The position numbers and the translations under genes were made by a program. Positions 18,022-26,110 of a stretch of 61,976 nucleotides of DNA are shown piece by piece. The stretch is from Spirochaetaceae bacterium (lineage in GTDB: Bacteria; Spirochaetota; Spirochaetia; Treponematales; Breznakiellaceae), in the NCBI GenBank assembly GCA_031262035.1, contig JAISIL010000172.1, positions 1 through 61,976 of the forward strand, given 5' to 3'. The notes beneath the pieces are model-generated. The model had not been told where the DNA came from and did not search any database. It saw only the letters and a list, made by a program, of their open reading frames with translations. Every line of letters begins with the position of its first letter. Position 1 is the stretch's first letter.

Positions 18022-18921
18022 ATGAAAAGAAATTTATTGGTATCATTTTGTGCCCTTTTGCTGGCAATCCCTTTGCTCTGTGCTGCGTCTTGTAGCACAG
18101 AGCCTGCTTTGTTACAGCTTATTGGCGCAGAAAGCGAAAGCCCGGTGTTCATTGGAGCAAAGGCTTTGAGCAAGACGGAACTGGAATTCAGGTTTTCGAA
18201 GTATGTTCAATTGAACAAATGTTATTTCAGTAATAACCTGGAAATGGCAGCAAGGGAAAACGGGCAAAAGCTTGGCATCACCTTAAAGCAGGGCCTGGAT
18301 GGCGGCGAGCGTTTTACGGCAGACCTATTGGTTGAAGACGATGTGGGCAACACCTTAAATGTCCTTGTCCCCCTGACAGCACGTAATGACGATATGCCCG
18401 AACTGCTGATTAGTGAAGTGAGAAGCGCCTATAAAGGCATTCAGAACAAGGGAAAGTCTAATGAGTCTCCTGCAAAATCTGAATTTATCGAACTTTTGGC
18501 TAAAACAGACGGTAATCTGGGGGCAATTCGTCTGGATATTGAAGATGAGAAGAGGGCCGGCCCCCTCTTTGAATTTCCGCCATGCAAGGTAAAGGCAGGC
18601 GATTACATTGTGCTTTACCTTCGCACACTTGCCGATGATTCCTACAATGAGGCCGCCCCCAATGCACATATTTTCAAGCTGCCCGAAGCAAAAAAACGCA
18701 TCAAAAATGACAATGCACTAATTACATTGTTAAACCAGGATGACCAAATTATTGATTCACTTGAATTTGAGAGCAAGGATTGCTCTGAAAACAGGACAAT
18801 CAACAGAAAGGCTGACGGTTCCTGGTATGTGTCGCATCATAGCGGTGCGAAAAAAGGAGTTGCCGGATTTACACCGGGCAAGGCAAACAACACAAAGGAG
18901 TATGTGCCAAAGGTAAAGTAA
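18022..18921 (+). CDS. Lipoprotein with lamin-tail-like domain
   Basis: A 299-residue exported protein. The hydrophobic leader ends in LCAASC, a spirochaetal lipobox (Cys ~24). The second half (LLISEVRSAY...SEFIELL, ...DYIVLYLRT, ...DSLEFES, ...WYVSHHSGA) follows the pattern of bacterial lamin-tail domains, often found in secreted or cell-surface proteins. AAGAGG precedes ATG 18022. Exact role unknown. Confidence 0.75.
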   Translation: MKRNLLVSFCALLLAIPLLCAASCSTEPALLQLIGAESESPVFIGAKALSKTELEFRFSKYVQLNKCYFSNNLEMAARENGQKLGITLKQGLDGGERFTADLLVEDDVGNTLNVLVPLTARNDDMPELLISEVRSAYKGIQNKGKSNESPAKSEFIELLAKTDGNLGAIRLDIEDEKRAGPLFEFPPCKVKAGDYIVLYLRTLADDSYNEAAPNAHIFKLPEAKKRIKNDNALITLLNQDDQIIDSLEFESKDCSENRTINRKADGSWYVSHHSGAKKGVAGFTPGKANNTKEYVPKVK

Positions 18922-20628
18922 TCAATACGCATGGCCTGTGCCGAAGAACCATTCTGTGGAGCGAAGGAATTTATACATAAAATCGCCTTTTGTTCTGGGA
19001 TCTTGGGAAACAGGCCCTGTTGTTAGGGGCCAGCCGACGCTTAAACGAAGGTAGGTGCTTTTAAATTGGTTTGGAAAGAATAAAAATTCAAAGCCGGCCG
19101 TCATCAATATATCTTTAAGGTCAAGCTTTAGGTTTTCTTTTGCTGTAAATTCAGTGAGCGGCCCCATTTCCCAGCCTTTTACCAGGGCAATGTCGATAAA
19201 AGGCGATAAATGCAGGTCGAAATGTAAATAACGCATCCATTTGACGCCCCACCAGTCTGCCGGCCTGAATTCCAGAACCCTAAAGGGTAAATCTACATTG
19301 AGATAGAGCAATCGTGATCCGACAAGATAAGAATCGTTTATACCACGCAGGTAGGAACCGTAAGTAGAGGCGTCAACTGCCTTTTCGATACCCTGGGTAA
19401 AACTAAGACCGGCACGAGAAGAAATGCCCCAGAAATCAAAAAGAATAAAATGGCCTTTCCAAGAAGCCGAAAGACTGATGCTATGGGGATTAGAAATATT
19501 TTTATAAAAATTATACCCAAAGCCCGCTGTTATATCGGCCGACATGCCGCTCCTGAAATTGTCTATCCAATTGATATTGCTGAATACAGGGCCGGTTGTA
19601 AAAGAGACGCTGGGGCCGACACGGGTGTTTAACAAAGGATTTTTTCCATTACCATAATTGGCATTAAAGCTAAAGTCCATATCATAATACAGGTCGCCCA
19701 TAACAGGATTATCAAGTATAACCGGAAAAGCCATACTTATACTCGGCTTCGTGGAGGTGTAGAAGGGCAGATTCGTAGGAACAGCATAATAGGGATTAGT
19801 ATCATCATCCGGATTAGCTGAATATTCAGGATTATAGGCATAATCATCAACATGACTGCCATTTTCGAGACTCCGGCGATTGTTCGGGCTGTTTACATAA
19901 AAATTCTGTGCCAGACCAAGAGTCAATTTAAAATCGCCAAAAGGTATTTCCGCACTGACTCCTGTCGTATTTGTGTAAGAAAGAGCTTCTTTCTTTGGTC
20001 TTGTTATATCATAATCAAATTCATTATCAAAGTCTAAATCCCAGTTAAGCCCTAAAAACTTAAAAGGATAATTGGTATCGATAAGAGTATTAAAACCGAA
20101 GTTACGATCCGGGTCAGTTTTGCGACCCTTCCAAAAAAGGCCTGCGTCTACACGAAGCGTTTGCAATGTCCCCAAAAAATTGTAATCCCTATATTTTAAG
20201 GCAAAAGTAGAATCCTGGTCTATATTTTTTATTTTTGGCACGGGAAAAGCCATTATGCTGATGGTATCGACTGTTTTTACCAGCACTTCAACAGGTATTA
20301 TGCCCTCAGAAATTGAATCAGCGGCTGTATTGCCCAGTTCAGTCGAGCTTATTTCTACACTGTCAAAGGCTCTTGTATTAATAAGCTTTTGTTTAGCAGC
20401 TTCCAAATAGGCGTTCAACTCTTCCTTAGTCGAAAATTCCCGCCCTTTTTTTAATTCAGAGGTATAATCCAGCATTCTTTCCAGAGTTTTTCCTGTTATA
20501 TCATATTGAATTGACTCAATTCGATAGAGCGATGCAGTCGGCTCTTCGGCGGACAAAGTTCCAGGGCACAGGGTAGAAAATACAAAAAGCAAAAAAAATA
20601 ATAACACAATCGAGGAAAATTGCTTCAT
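18922..20628 (-). CDS. Outer-membrane beta-barrel protein, POTRA-like N-terminus
   Basis: A 568-residue protein with a signal peptide (cut near LSAEE). Residues ~35-120 look like a POTRA-type module (YRIESIQYDI...LINTRAFDSVEIS...VEVLVK). The remainder is rich in alternating aromatic beta strands and ends in an aromatic residue (GTGHAY), as in Omp85-like or other barrel proteins. Client and function are unknown. ATG 20628 lies 7 bp after a weak -10 box. Confidence 0.75.
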   Translation of the reverse strand: MKQFSSIVLLFFLLFVFSTLCPGTLSAEEPTASLYRIESIQYDITGKTLERMLDYTSELKKGREFSTKEELNAYLEAAKQKLINTRAFDSVEISSTELGNTAADSISEGIIPVEVLVKTVDTISIMAFPVPKIKNIDQDSTFALKYRDYNFLGTLQTLRVDAGLFWKGRKTDPDRNFGFNTLIDTNYPFKFLGLNWDLDFDNEFDYDITRPKKEALSYTNTTGVSAEIPFGDFKLTLGLAQNFYVNSPNNRRSLENGSHVDDYAYNPEYSANPDDDTNPYYAVPTNLPFYTSTKPSISMAFPVILDNPVMGDLYYDMDFSFNANYGNGKNPLLNTRVGPSVSFTTGPVFSNINWIDNFRSGMSADITAGFGYNFYKNISNPHSISLSASWKGHFILFDFWGISSRAGLSFTQGIEKAVDASTYGSYLRGINDSYLVGSRLLYLNVDLPFRVLEFRPADWWGVKWMRYLHFDLHLSPFIDIALVKGWEMGPLTEFTAKENLKLDLKDILMTAGFEFLFFPNQFKSTYLRLSVGWPLTTGPVSQDPRTKGDFMYKFLRSTEWFFGTGHAY

Positions 20629-20635
20629 CTACTTA

Positions 20636-20664
20636 AGATTAATAAACTATGCATAAAAAGTCAA
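20636..20664 (-). promoter_or_regulatory. Promoter of the outer-membrane protein gene, probable leaderless start
   Basis: TTGACT at 20659-20664, 17 bp, TAATCT at 20636-20641 (weak), 7 bp to ATG 20628. Confidence 0.6.
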
Positions 20665-20684
20665 TAGTATAAAATAATAAAAAA

Positions 20685-20693
20685 TGCTATAAT
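20685..20693 (+). promoter_or_regulatory. Extended -10 promoter of the uridine-kinase-like gene, leaderless start
   Basis: TGC-TATAAT (20685-20693) with no clear -35; 6 bp separate TATAAT from ATG 20700. Confidence 0.65.
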
Positions 20694-20699
20694 CCTTAT

Positions 20700-22199
20700 A
20701 TGAATGACTTACTTGAAGCGCAGGCCTACAGGCGGACTCTTGCCTATATCCTTTCTATGGCAGTGAACAAGCTTTTTCCGGAAAATTACCTTGAAATCCA
20801 GCATTCTCTGGGTAATTCCTATTATTATCTCTTAAAAAAGTCAAATTCTCCCGACACCAAGGCCATAAAAGATGAAATGAAGCGTCTTATTGATGAAAAT
20901 TTGCCTATTAGCGTGGCTTATTATTCATACGAGGAGGCCCTGGAGATGCTCAAAGACGAGCGCTTTCGGCCAAGCAGGCTTCTTGTTGAAGAAAAGAACA
21001 GGCAGTTTATTGATTTTGCTCTCTGCGGCACTTTTTATGCAGTTTATGACGAAACTTTACTGCCGACTACCGGTTTAATAGAAGATTTTGATATAATTCC
21101 CTTTAAAGAAGGCTTTTTACTCTGTTTCCCCCGTATTGGTGAGACAAAAATAGTTAAAAAAGAGAAAAATTTTAGCGATTCTGCTTTTCAAAGCTCCGGT
21201 TACAATGCCCTTTGTGAAATTTACCGCTTAAACAAGCAGTGGAATCTACAAACTGGTATTGAATATGCCGGAGAATTGAACCAAACTATCAATTCGGGCG
21301 GCATAAAAGAATATATTCGTATGGAAGAATCGTTTCAGCAAAGAAACCTGAACAAAATTGCCGATGAAATAGCGGCAAGGCATAAAACACAGGGCTTAAA
21401 GGCCGTCCTTATAGCAGGGCCTTCCAGCTCGGGGAAGACAACCACGGCAAAACGGCTTTCCATTGAGCTGAAGGTTTTAGGCCTGCTTCCCCAGCCTATC
21501 AGCCTGGACAACTATTATGTAAATACCGATAAAACACCTTTGGACGAAGCCGGCAATCCCGATTATGAATGCCTTGAAGCCCTTGATATTGCCTTTTTAA
21601 ACGAACAATTGCAGGCTCTTTTGCAGGGAAAAGAAGTCCGTCTCTGTTCCTATGACTTTAAAACAGGCAGGCGGCGCCCTGAAGGCGCTGAAACAATCAG
21701 AATGAGCGAGCGAAGTATCCTTATTATAGAAGGAATTCATGGCCTTAATGATAAGCTGACCCCGAGCATTGCAAAAAAGAGCAAGTTTAAGCTCTATGTA
21801 TCTGCCCTTTATGCCCTGAACCTTGATAACCTGAACCGTATTCCTGCAAGCGACGGCCGTATTATCCGCAGAATGGTTCGCGATAGCCAGTTTAGAAAAA
21901 CATCGGCGGAAAAGACCCTTTCCATGTGGCCTTCGGTGCAGGCCGGCGAACGAAAGCATATATTCCCCTTTCAGAATGCCGCCGACGCCTTTTTTAATTC
22001 CAGCCTTGACTATGAGGTTTCGGCATTACGGTTTTTTGCCGAGCCGCTCTTGCGTAGCGTAAAACCAACCAGCCCGGAATATGCCGAAACAAAACGCCTG
22101 CTCCATTTTATCGAAAACTTTACCCCCATTGCCCCCGAGATGGTGCCCGCGGCAAGCATTTTACGAGAATTTATTGGCGGAAGCGAATTTAAGTATTGA
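20700..22199 (+). CDS. Uridine kinase/phosphoribulokinase-family protein with tRNA-synthetase-like N-terminal domain
   Basis: A 499-residue protein. Residues ~1-200 resemble the second additional domain of threonyl-tRNA synthetase (ILSMAVNKLFPENYLEIQHS...). Residues ~220-430 are a P-loop kinase: AGPSSSGKTTTAKRL, SLDNYYVN, ERSILIIEGIHGLND, SDGRIIRRMVRD. Proteins of this architecture are common in spirochaetes and firmicutes, probably nucleoside kinases, although their substrate is not firmly established. Confidence 0.85.
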   Translation: MNDLLEAQAYRRTLAYILSMAVNKLFPENYLEIQHSLGNSYYYLLKKSNSPDTKAIKDEMKRLIDENLPISVAYYSYEEALEMLKDERFRPSRLLVEEKNRQFIDFALCGTFYAVYDETLLPTTGLIEDFDIIPFKEGFLLCFPRIGETKIVKKEKNFSDSAFQSSGYNALCEIYRLNKQWNLQTGIEYAGELNQTINSGGIKEYIRMEESFQQRNLNKIADEIAARHKTQGLKAVLIAGPSSSGKTTTAKRLSIELKVLGLLPQPISLDNYYVNTDKTPLDEAGNPDYECLEALDIAFLNEQLQALLQGKEVRLCSYDFKTGRRRPEGAETIRMSERSILIIEGIHGLNDKLTPSIAKKSKFKLYVSALYALNLDNLNRIPASDGRIIRRMVRDSQFRKTSAEKTLSMWPSVQAGERKHIFPFQNAADAFFNSSLDYEVSALRFFAEPLLRSVKPTSPEYAETKRLLHFIENFTPIAPEMVPAASILREFIGGSEFKY

Positions 22200-22224
22200 C
22201 AAAAAACGAATAATTATTTATAAT
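22196..22224 (+). promoter_or_regulatory. Perfect consensus promoter of the ferredoxin gene
   Basis: TTGACA at 22196-22201, 17 bp, TATAAT at 22219-22224. The -35 box overlaps the stop of the upstream gene. A ~25-nt leader with AGAGAGG precedes ATG 22256. Confidence 0.9.
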
Positions 22225-22255
22225 AGAAATAACTTAATAGTAGAGAGGTTTTATT

Positions 22256-22426
22256 ATGGCTTACAAAATTACAGACGCCTGTGTGAATTGCGGTTCCTGC
22301 GAAGGTGCATGCCCCGTCGGTGCTATCTCCGAGAAAGATGAGAAGAGATGGATTGACCCCGATGTATGCGCCAGCTGCGGCTCCTGCGTGTCAGAATGCG
22401 CAGTAGATGCAATTGAGGAAGGCTAA
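22256..22426 (+). CDS. 2[4Fe-4S] ferredoxin
   Basis: 56 residues beginning MAYKITDACVNCGSCEGACP and ending in EEG. Two CxxCxxCxxxC(P) clusters (CVNCGSCEGACP and CASCGSCVSECA) bind two [4Fe-4S] centres, a clostridial-type electron carrier for anaerobic redox enzymes. The perfect promoter suggests strong expression. Its last 20 bp overlap the start of the next gene in another frame. Confidence 0.96.
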   Translation: MAYKITDACVNCGSCEGACPVGAISEKDEKRWIDPDVCASCGSCVSECAVDAIEEG

Positions 22427-23330
22427 GCTTGTCCTTATCCTCTCCATTTTCCTGTTGATTCATGCAGGTATATTTGGAGAGGATAGCACTATTACCTTAC
22501 AATGGAATTCTTTTCCTCAAATTAAAGAGCTTAATGGTAGTGCCCAAAGTGGTGATGCTGTTTTCAGGCAATACCAAAAAGAAGTAGAAAACGCACGTGC
22601 TCATGTCAGTTGGGCGGGGAAGCCTGCCGGCCGTGGAGCTCTTGAAGCTGATGAATTCACTTTTTATCGCTATACCCTGCAAAATGAAGATTTTATGTCC
22701 CTCTATGCCCGCTGCAATGTGGGGCAGGCTGCTATTGCCACCTTAAACCACCTTGCAGGCCCGGAAGACATTGGCGGGGTAAAAACTATTCTCCTCCCTT
22801 CGGTTCCCGGCTTGTATATTAGTGACAGTCCCAAGACAGACCTGGAAAAGCTGCTTGCCAGCCAGGTAAACAAAGAGCTTGATGGTTTTGCTTTTACCAT
22901 TGCCTATGACAATGGCAGCCGGGAAGGTTTTTTCTGCATTCCAGGCGGCGATTTTAATAAAACTTTGCGAGCTTTCTTTCTTAACCCCGGAAAATTTGCC
23001 TTTCCTTTAAAAGAATATACAATTACCAGCCATTATGGTTCCAGAATCAATCCGATTACCGGTAATCTTCGGGTCCATCAGGGGCTCGACCTTGCTGCGC
23101 CTGCCGGAACCCCCGTCTACCCTACCCGCGAAGGCGAGATTATTGACGAGGGCTATGATGATATCTATGGGAATTACATCATCATCAAGCATGATGGAAA
23201 CTGGGCAAGCCTTTACGGGCATTTAGAAAAAATTCTGGCCCCCTTGCATTTTTCCGTAAAATCGACTACAATTATAGGGAGGGTTGGTTCTACAGGCCAA
23301 TCCACAGGGCCGCATTTACATTTTGAATGA
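22407..23330 (+). CDS. M23-family peptidoglycan endopeptidase, ended early by an in-frame TGA
   Basis: An exported LytM-type zinc metalloprotease: leader LVLILSIFLLIHAG, then a ~190-residue N-domain, then the M23 fold (HYGSRINPITG, HQGLDLAAPAGTPVYPT, GNYIIIKHDG, SLYGHL, GQSTGPHLHFE). ATG 22407 overlaps the ferredoxin gene. The frame stops at TGA (23328-23330) directly after HLHFE, but the same frame continues with RQDGRARDPAKLL, the usual family ending, to a TGA at 23379-23381 that overlaps the next ATG. So the true gene once ended at 23381. Confidence 0.9.
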   Translation: MQLRKAKLVLILSIFLLIHAGIFGEDSTITLQWNSFPQIKELNGSAQSGDAVFRQYQKEVENARAHVSWAGKPAGRGALEADEFTFYRYTLQNEDFMSLYARCNVGQAAIATLNHLAGPEDIGGVKTILLPSVPGLYISDSPKTDLEKLLASQVNKELDGFAFTIAYDNGSREGFFCIPGGDFNKTLRAFFLNPGKFAFPLKEYTITSHYGSRINPITGNLRVHQGLDLAAPAGTPVYPTREGEIIDEGYDDIYGNYIIIKHDGNWASLYGHLEKILAPLHFSVKSTTIIGRVGSTGQSTGPHLHFE

Positions 23331-23377
23331 CGACAGGACGGACGTGCCAGGGACCCGGCTAAATTATTATTTAGTAT

Positions 23378-24367
23378 ATGAAAAAAGATTTTGTTTTTTT
23401 GTTGAGCGTTTTCTTAACGCTGCAGGCAGGCGCCGACCCTTTGCGCGTTCTTCTTGCAGGAGAATCACTTCTGACACTTGACAAATTAGAAGGTGATACC
23501 CATCAATTAACCTACAATGAATCGGTTTTACTCCGTTTAAACAATGATGCACGTTTTTTTAAGGGTGTTGAGCTTGAACTGGGCATTCCGCAGAAGTATT
23601 TTGACTTTGCAGGCAGCCTTGCCCTGGCCCTTTATATAAGCCCTTCAATGGGCACAGAGGGCGCCGACACGGGCGACACGGGTATTCAGGAAGTTGATGC
23701 AGAACGGATATTTATTGAGGCCTTGCCGGTAAAACTACAGAGCATTTACCGGATTCCCCTGCGGCAGGATTCCGGCATGCGGGATAATCCCTACATCAGG
23801 GTGCCGGATAATATTGTTGAAGCCTCATCCTTCCCCTTAATTTGTAGTCTTATGCCGGTTATAAAAGGAATAAGCCCCGATGTTGAACAGATGCAGTTTA
23901 AGATGACGGTAAAACCAATATTAAGCGATGAAGGAGCGGTCCTTGTTAAGGTGCAATACCCTAATGGCCTGGAAAACCGGCCTTTTACTCTGTATATTGA
24001 TGATGAAATAACCGAGCCTGAAAAAGAAATACTTATAAAGAGCGGTGAACATAATTTACATATCGTTTCTGATGATTATCGTAATGAAAAACTTCTTTTT
24101 AAGGTAGAAAGAGCTAAAATAGAAACGATAAACCTGCAATTGCATGACCCTACCCCGCTTTTAAGCTTTAATGCCCCCGATAATACCAAAATATTTATTG
24201 ATAATGTGGAAGTCCAGGGCGGTCATAAGAATGTGCCTGTGCAAGAAGGCTCGCATACCGTCCGTTTTGACATTGGCGACTACCAAATTAGCCAGAATAT
24301 GCTGATAGAACGAGGCAAAACCTATAATGTTTCACTAGATATCGGTATAGAATTAAGCGAAAATTAA
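23378..24367 (+). CDS. Exported protein with PEGA-like C-terminal repeats
   Basis: 329 residues with a signal peptide (MKKDFVFLLSVFLTLQAGA). The C-terminal half has two PEGA-like segments (FTLYIDDEITEPEKEILIKSG..., KIFIDNVEVQGGHKNVPVQEG), a small beta module common in surface and lipoproteins. ATG overlaps the original end of the M23 gene, so the pair was coupled and may act together at the envelope. The family is not recognised. Confidence 0.7.
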   Translation: MKKDFVFLLSVFLTLQAGADPLRVLLAGESLLTLDKLEGDTHQLTYNESVLLRLNNDARFFKGVELELGIPQKYFDFAGSLALALYISPSMGTEGADTGDTGIQEVDAERIFIEALPVKLQSIYRIPLRQDSGMRDNPYIRVPDNIVEASSFPLICSLMPVIKGISPDVEQMQFKMTVKPILSDEGAVLVKVQYPNGLENRPFTLYIDDEITEPEKEILIKSGEHNLHIVSDDYRNEKLLFKVERAKIETINLQLHDPTPLLSFNAPDNTKIFIDNVEVQGGHKNVPVQEGSHTVRFDIGDYQISQNMLIERGKTYNVSLDIGIELSEN

Positions 24368-24369
24368 AA

Positions 24370-25407
24370 TTATCGCACGAAAATTAGCCCAAATTCTTTG
24401 AGAATGATGTCTTTGAGCACTTTAAGGGGTTCGCCTTCTTCGATTTTTACCGTAAAGCCGGCGGCATTGTAGTGGCCTCCACCCTGGTGCTTTGCGGCAA
24501 TTGCTGCAACATTTACCTTGTCGGCGCTCCGTAAACCCACCGTGCAGACTTGTGCGTCCTCCTGGCGAATAACGGCAATCGCTTCAACCCCTTCGATTGC
24601 CTGCAAAAGCTGATACAGGCTATCCGAATCGCGGCTTTCCTTGCCGAATTTCAGGCTTTCTTCCAGGGTTTCGTAGGAAAAAGCCAGCCGGCCGTCAAAA
24701 AAAGTCTCGGTTCTGCCCAGAATGCAGGAAAGTAAGAGCCTTGAATTAAGGCTTTTTGACCCATGCATCTTCTGAAAGGCCTTTTTGGGATTAGCGCCAA
24801 GGGCTACCAGCTTTGTGGCGCATTCAAAGGCAGCAGGCTTTCCCGCTTCGACATGGCGAAAAAAACCCGTGTCTGTACATAAACCAAAAAACAACTGTTC
24901 GGTGGCCTCGGCATCGGGTTGGACCTTAAAGGCTTCGAAAAGGCTCTCGACAATGTAGGTCGTCGAAGGAGCCTCGGCATCAACATAGACAATGGCCCCT
25001 TTATCATGGTCTTCCTTTCGCGACCTGTGGTGGTCAATCATTGCAAGAGGCAGCCCGGCAATATCTTCTATAATAGTGCTATCGCTGGTATTCTGCGTCA
25101 TTCTGTCAAGCGCAGCGCAATCGAGCACCAGACAGTGGCTTGGGGCGCCATCGGCATCAGTTAAATCATCTTGTGTTATTTGATTTTTGAATAATTTAGT
25201 AAGATTGGTAATTTCAGAACGGTTAAAGGGGCCTGCCGACACCAGCACGACCTCTTTACCCAATTGCCTTAATAAAAAAGAAGCGGCCAATTGGCTCCCC
25301 AGGCAATCGCCATCGGGTTCCGCATGGCCCAGCACGATAAATTTTTTACCGTTTTCTATAAAATTGATAACTTGATACAGTTCTTTATTAATTACTTTTG
25401 AGTCCAT
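24370..25407 (-). CDS. DHH-family phosphoesterase, NrnA-like
   Basis: Oligoribonuclease/pAp-phosphatase type enzyme. Metal motifs are visible in order: HAEPDGDCLGSQ, LVLDCA, MIDHHRS (the DHH), GLCTDTG; the C-terminal DHHA1 domain ends with GGGHYNAAGFTV. ATG 25407 is chosen because it follows a consensus promoter by 7 bp; the longer frame to 25500 would run through that promoter. AGGAG lies between -10 and ATG and so would not be in the mRNA. Confidence 0.92.
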   Translation of the reverse strand: MDSKVINKELYQVINFIENGKKFIVLGHAEPDGDCLGSQLAASFLLRQLGKEVVLVSAGPFNRSEITNLTKLFKNQITQDDLTDADGAPSHCLVLDCAALDRMTQNTSDSTIIEDIAGLPLAMIDHHRSRKEDHDKGAIVYVDAEAPSTTYIVESLFEAFKVQPDAEATEQLFFGLCTDTGFFRHVEAGKPAAFECATKLVALGANPKKAFQKMHGSKSLNSRLLLSCILGRTETFFDGRLAFSYETLEESLKFGKESRDSDSLYQLLQAIEGVEAIAVIRQEDAQVCTVGLRSADKVNVAAIAAKHQGGGHYNAAGFTVKIEEGEPLKVLKDIILKEFGLIFVR

Positions 25408-25414
25408 TACTCCT

Positions 25415-25443
25415 ATTTTAATGCTCAATCTGAATTTTGTCAA
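25415..25443 (-). promoter_or_regulatory. Promoter of the nrnA-like gene, leaderless start
   Basis: TTGACA at 25438-25443, 17 bp, TAAAAT at 25415-25420, 7 bp to ATG 25407. It lies in the end of the upstream gene. Confidence 0.8.
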
Positions 25444-25843
25444 TACCGGAGAAGTATTGTGAATAATTATTTTCGATAGGAAGGTAACCCCAGGTTTCAT
25501 TCTTTCTGTTGTTTACCAGATACAGCCTAACAAAGGCAAATTCACCATTTTTATGATAGATGTCCATGTGGGGCCAGACTGCCTTGGACGGTGTATTGCG
25601 AACCTGCAATTTCGCGCCATCCTTTTCCCAGCTCATTGGGATAAATGCCTGCGCTATTCCCCCTACAGCCGAAGGTTTTCTATATACGACAATGTAACCA
25701 TCATGGCAGACATACACCCGGTCAATCAACACAGATTGATAAAAATAGGGCGATTCCGTAACCGTATAACCATCCTGATTAGCAGAAACTGAACCGATTG
25801 CAAGCAGAGCTAGCATAATAAAGATTATAACACGCTGTTTCAT
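25418..25843 (-). CDS. Small exported protein of unknown function
   Basis: 141 residues with a signal peptide (IIFIMLALLAIGSVSA). The mature part is beta-rich and soluble, with no motif I recognise. GGGAGG precedes ATG 25843. Its 3' end carries the promoter of the nrnA-like gene. Confidence 0.7.
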   Translation of the reverse strand: MKQRVIIFIMLALLAIGSVSANQDGYTVTESPYFYQSVLIDRVYVCHDGYIVVYRKPSAVGGIAQAFIPMSWEKDGAKLQVRNTPSKAVWPHMDIYHKNGEFAFVRLYLVNNRKNETWGYLPIENNYSQYFSGIDKIQIEH

Positions 25844-25924
25844 ATAAAATACCTCCCAACCTATATAAATAATATCGGCTTGTTTTGGGAAAACTCAATA
25901 TTTTTTTTATTCAATTTTATCAGA

Positions 25925-26061
25925 AAAAAAATTCAAGGTTTTTTCAGGATTACACCGATAATATTAATGTCGGTTGCATAGTTCCCCTCCCAAATCGCTA
26001 TGTAGCCGGCATGCCTCAAGGGCAGGGCCGTTTGCGAACAAACCCGCAAGCGGCCTTTTTT
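25925..26061 (+). ncRNA. Candidate small RNA or leader ending in a strong terminator
   Basis: This 137-bp stretch has no gene but several pairings: CCGA/TCGG around 25953-25970, GCATAG/CTATGT around 25976-26003, TGCC/GGCA around 26012-26024, then an 11-bp terminator stem. No known riboswitch or RNA family was recognised, and no convincing promoter was found, so the class and 5' end are unknown. Confidence 0.35.
26026..26061 (+). terminator. Rho-independent terminator before htpG
   Basis: GGCCGTTTGCG (26026-26036), 8-base loop, CGCAAGCGGCC (26045-26055), then six T. It points in the plus direction, 15 bp before the htpG -35 box, although no plus-strand gene lies directly upstream. Confidence 0.85.
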
Positions 26062-26076
26062 ATATCCAAAAAACCC

Positions 26077-26105
26077 TTGAACTTTTCCTTAAAATTTTGT
26101 ATATT
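26077..26105 (+). promoter_or_regulatory. htpG promoter, leaderless start
   Basis: TTGAAC at 26077-26082, 17 bp, TATATT at 26100-26105, 5 bp to ATG 26111. Confidence 0.8.
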
Positions 26106-26110
26106 AAGGT

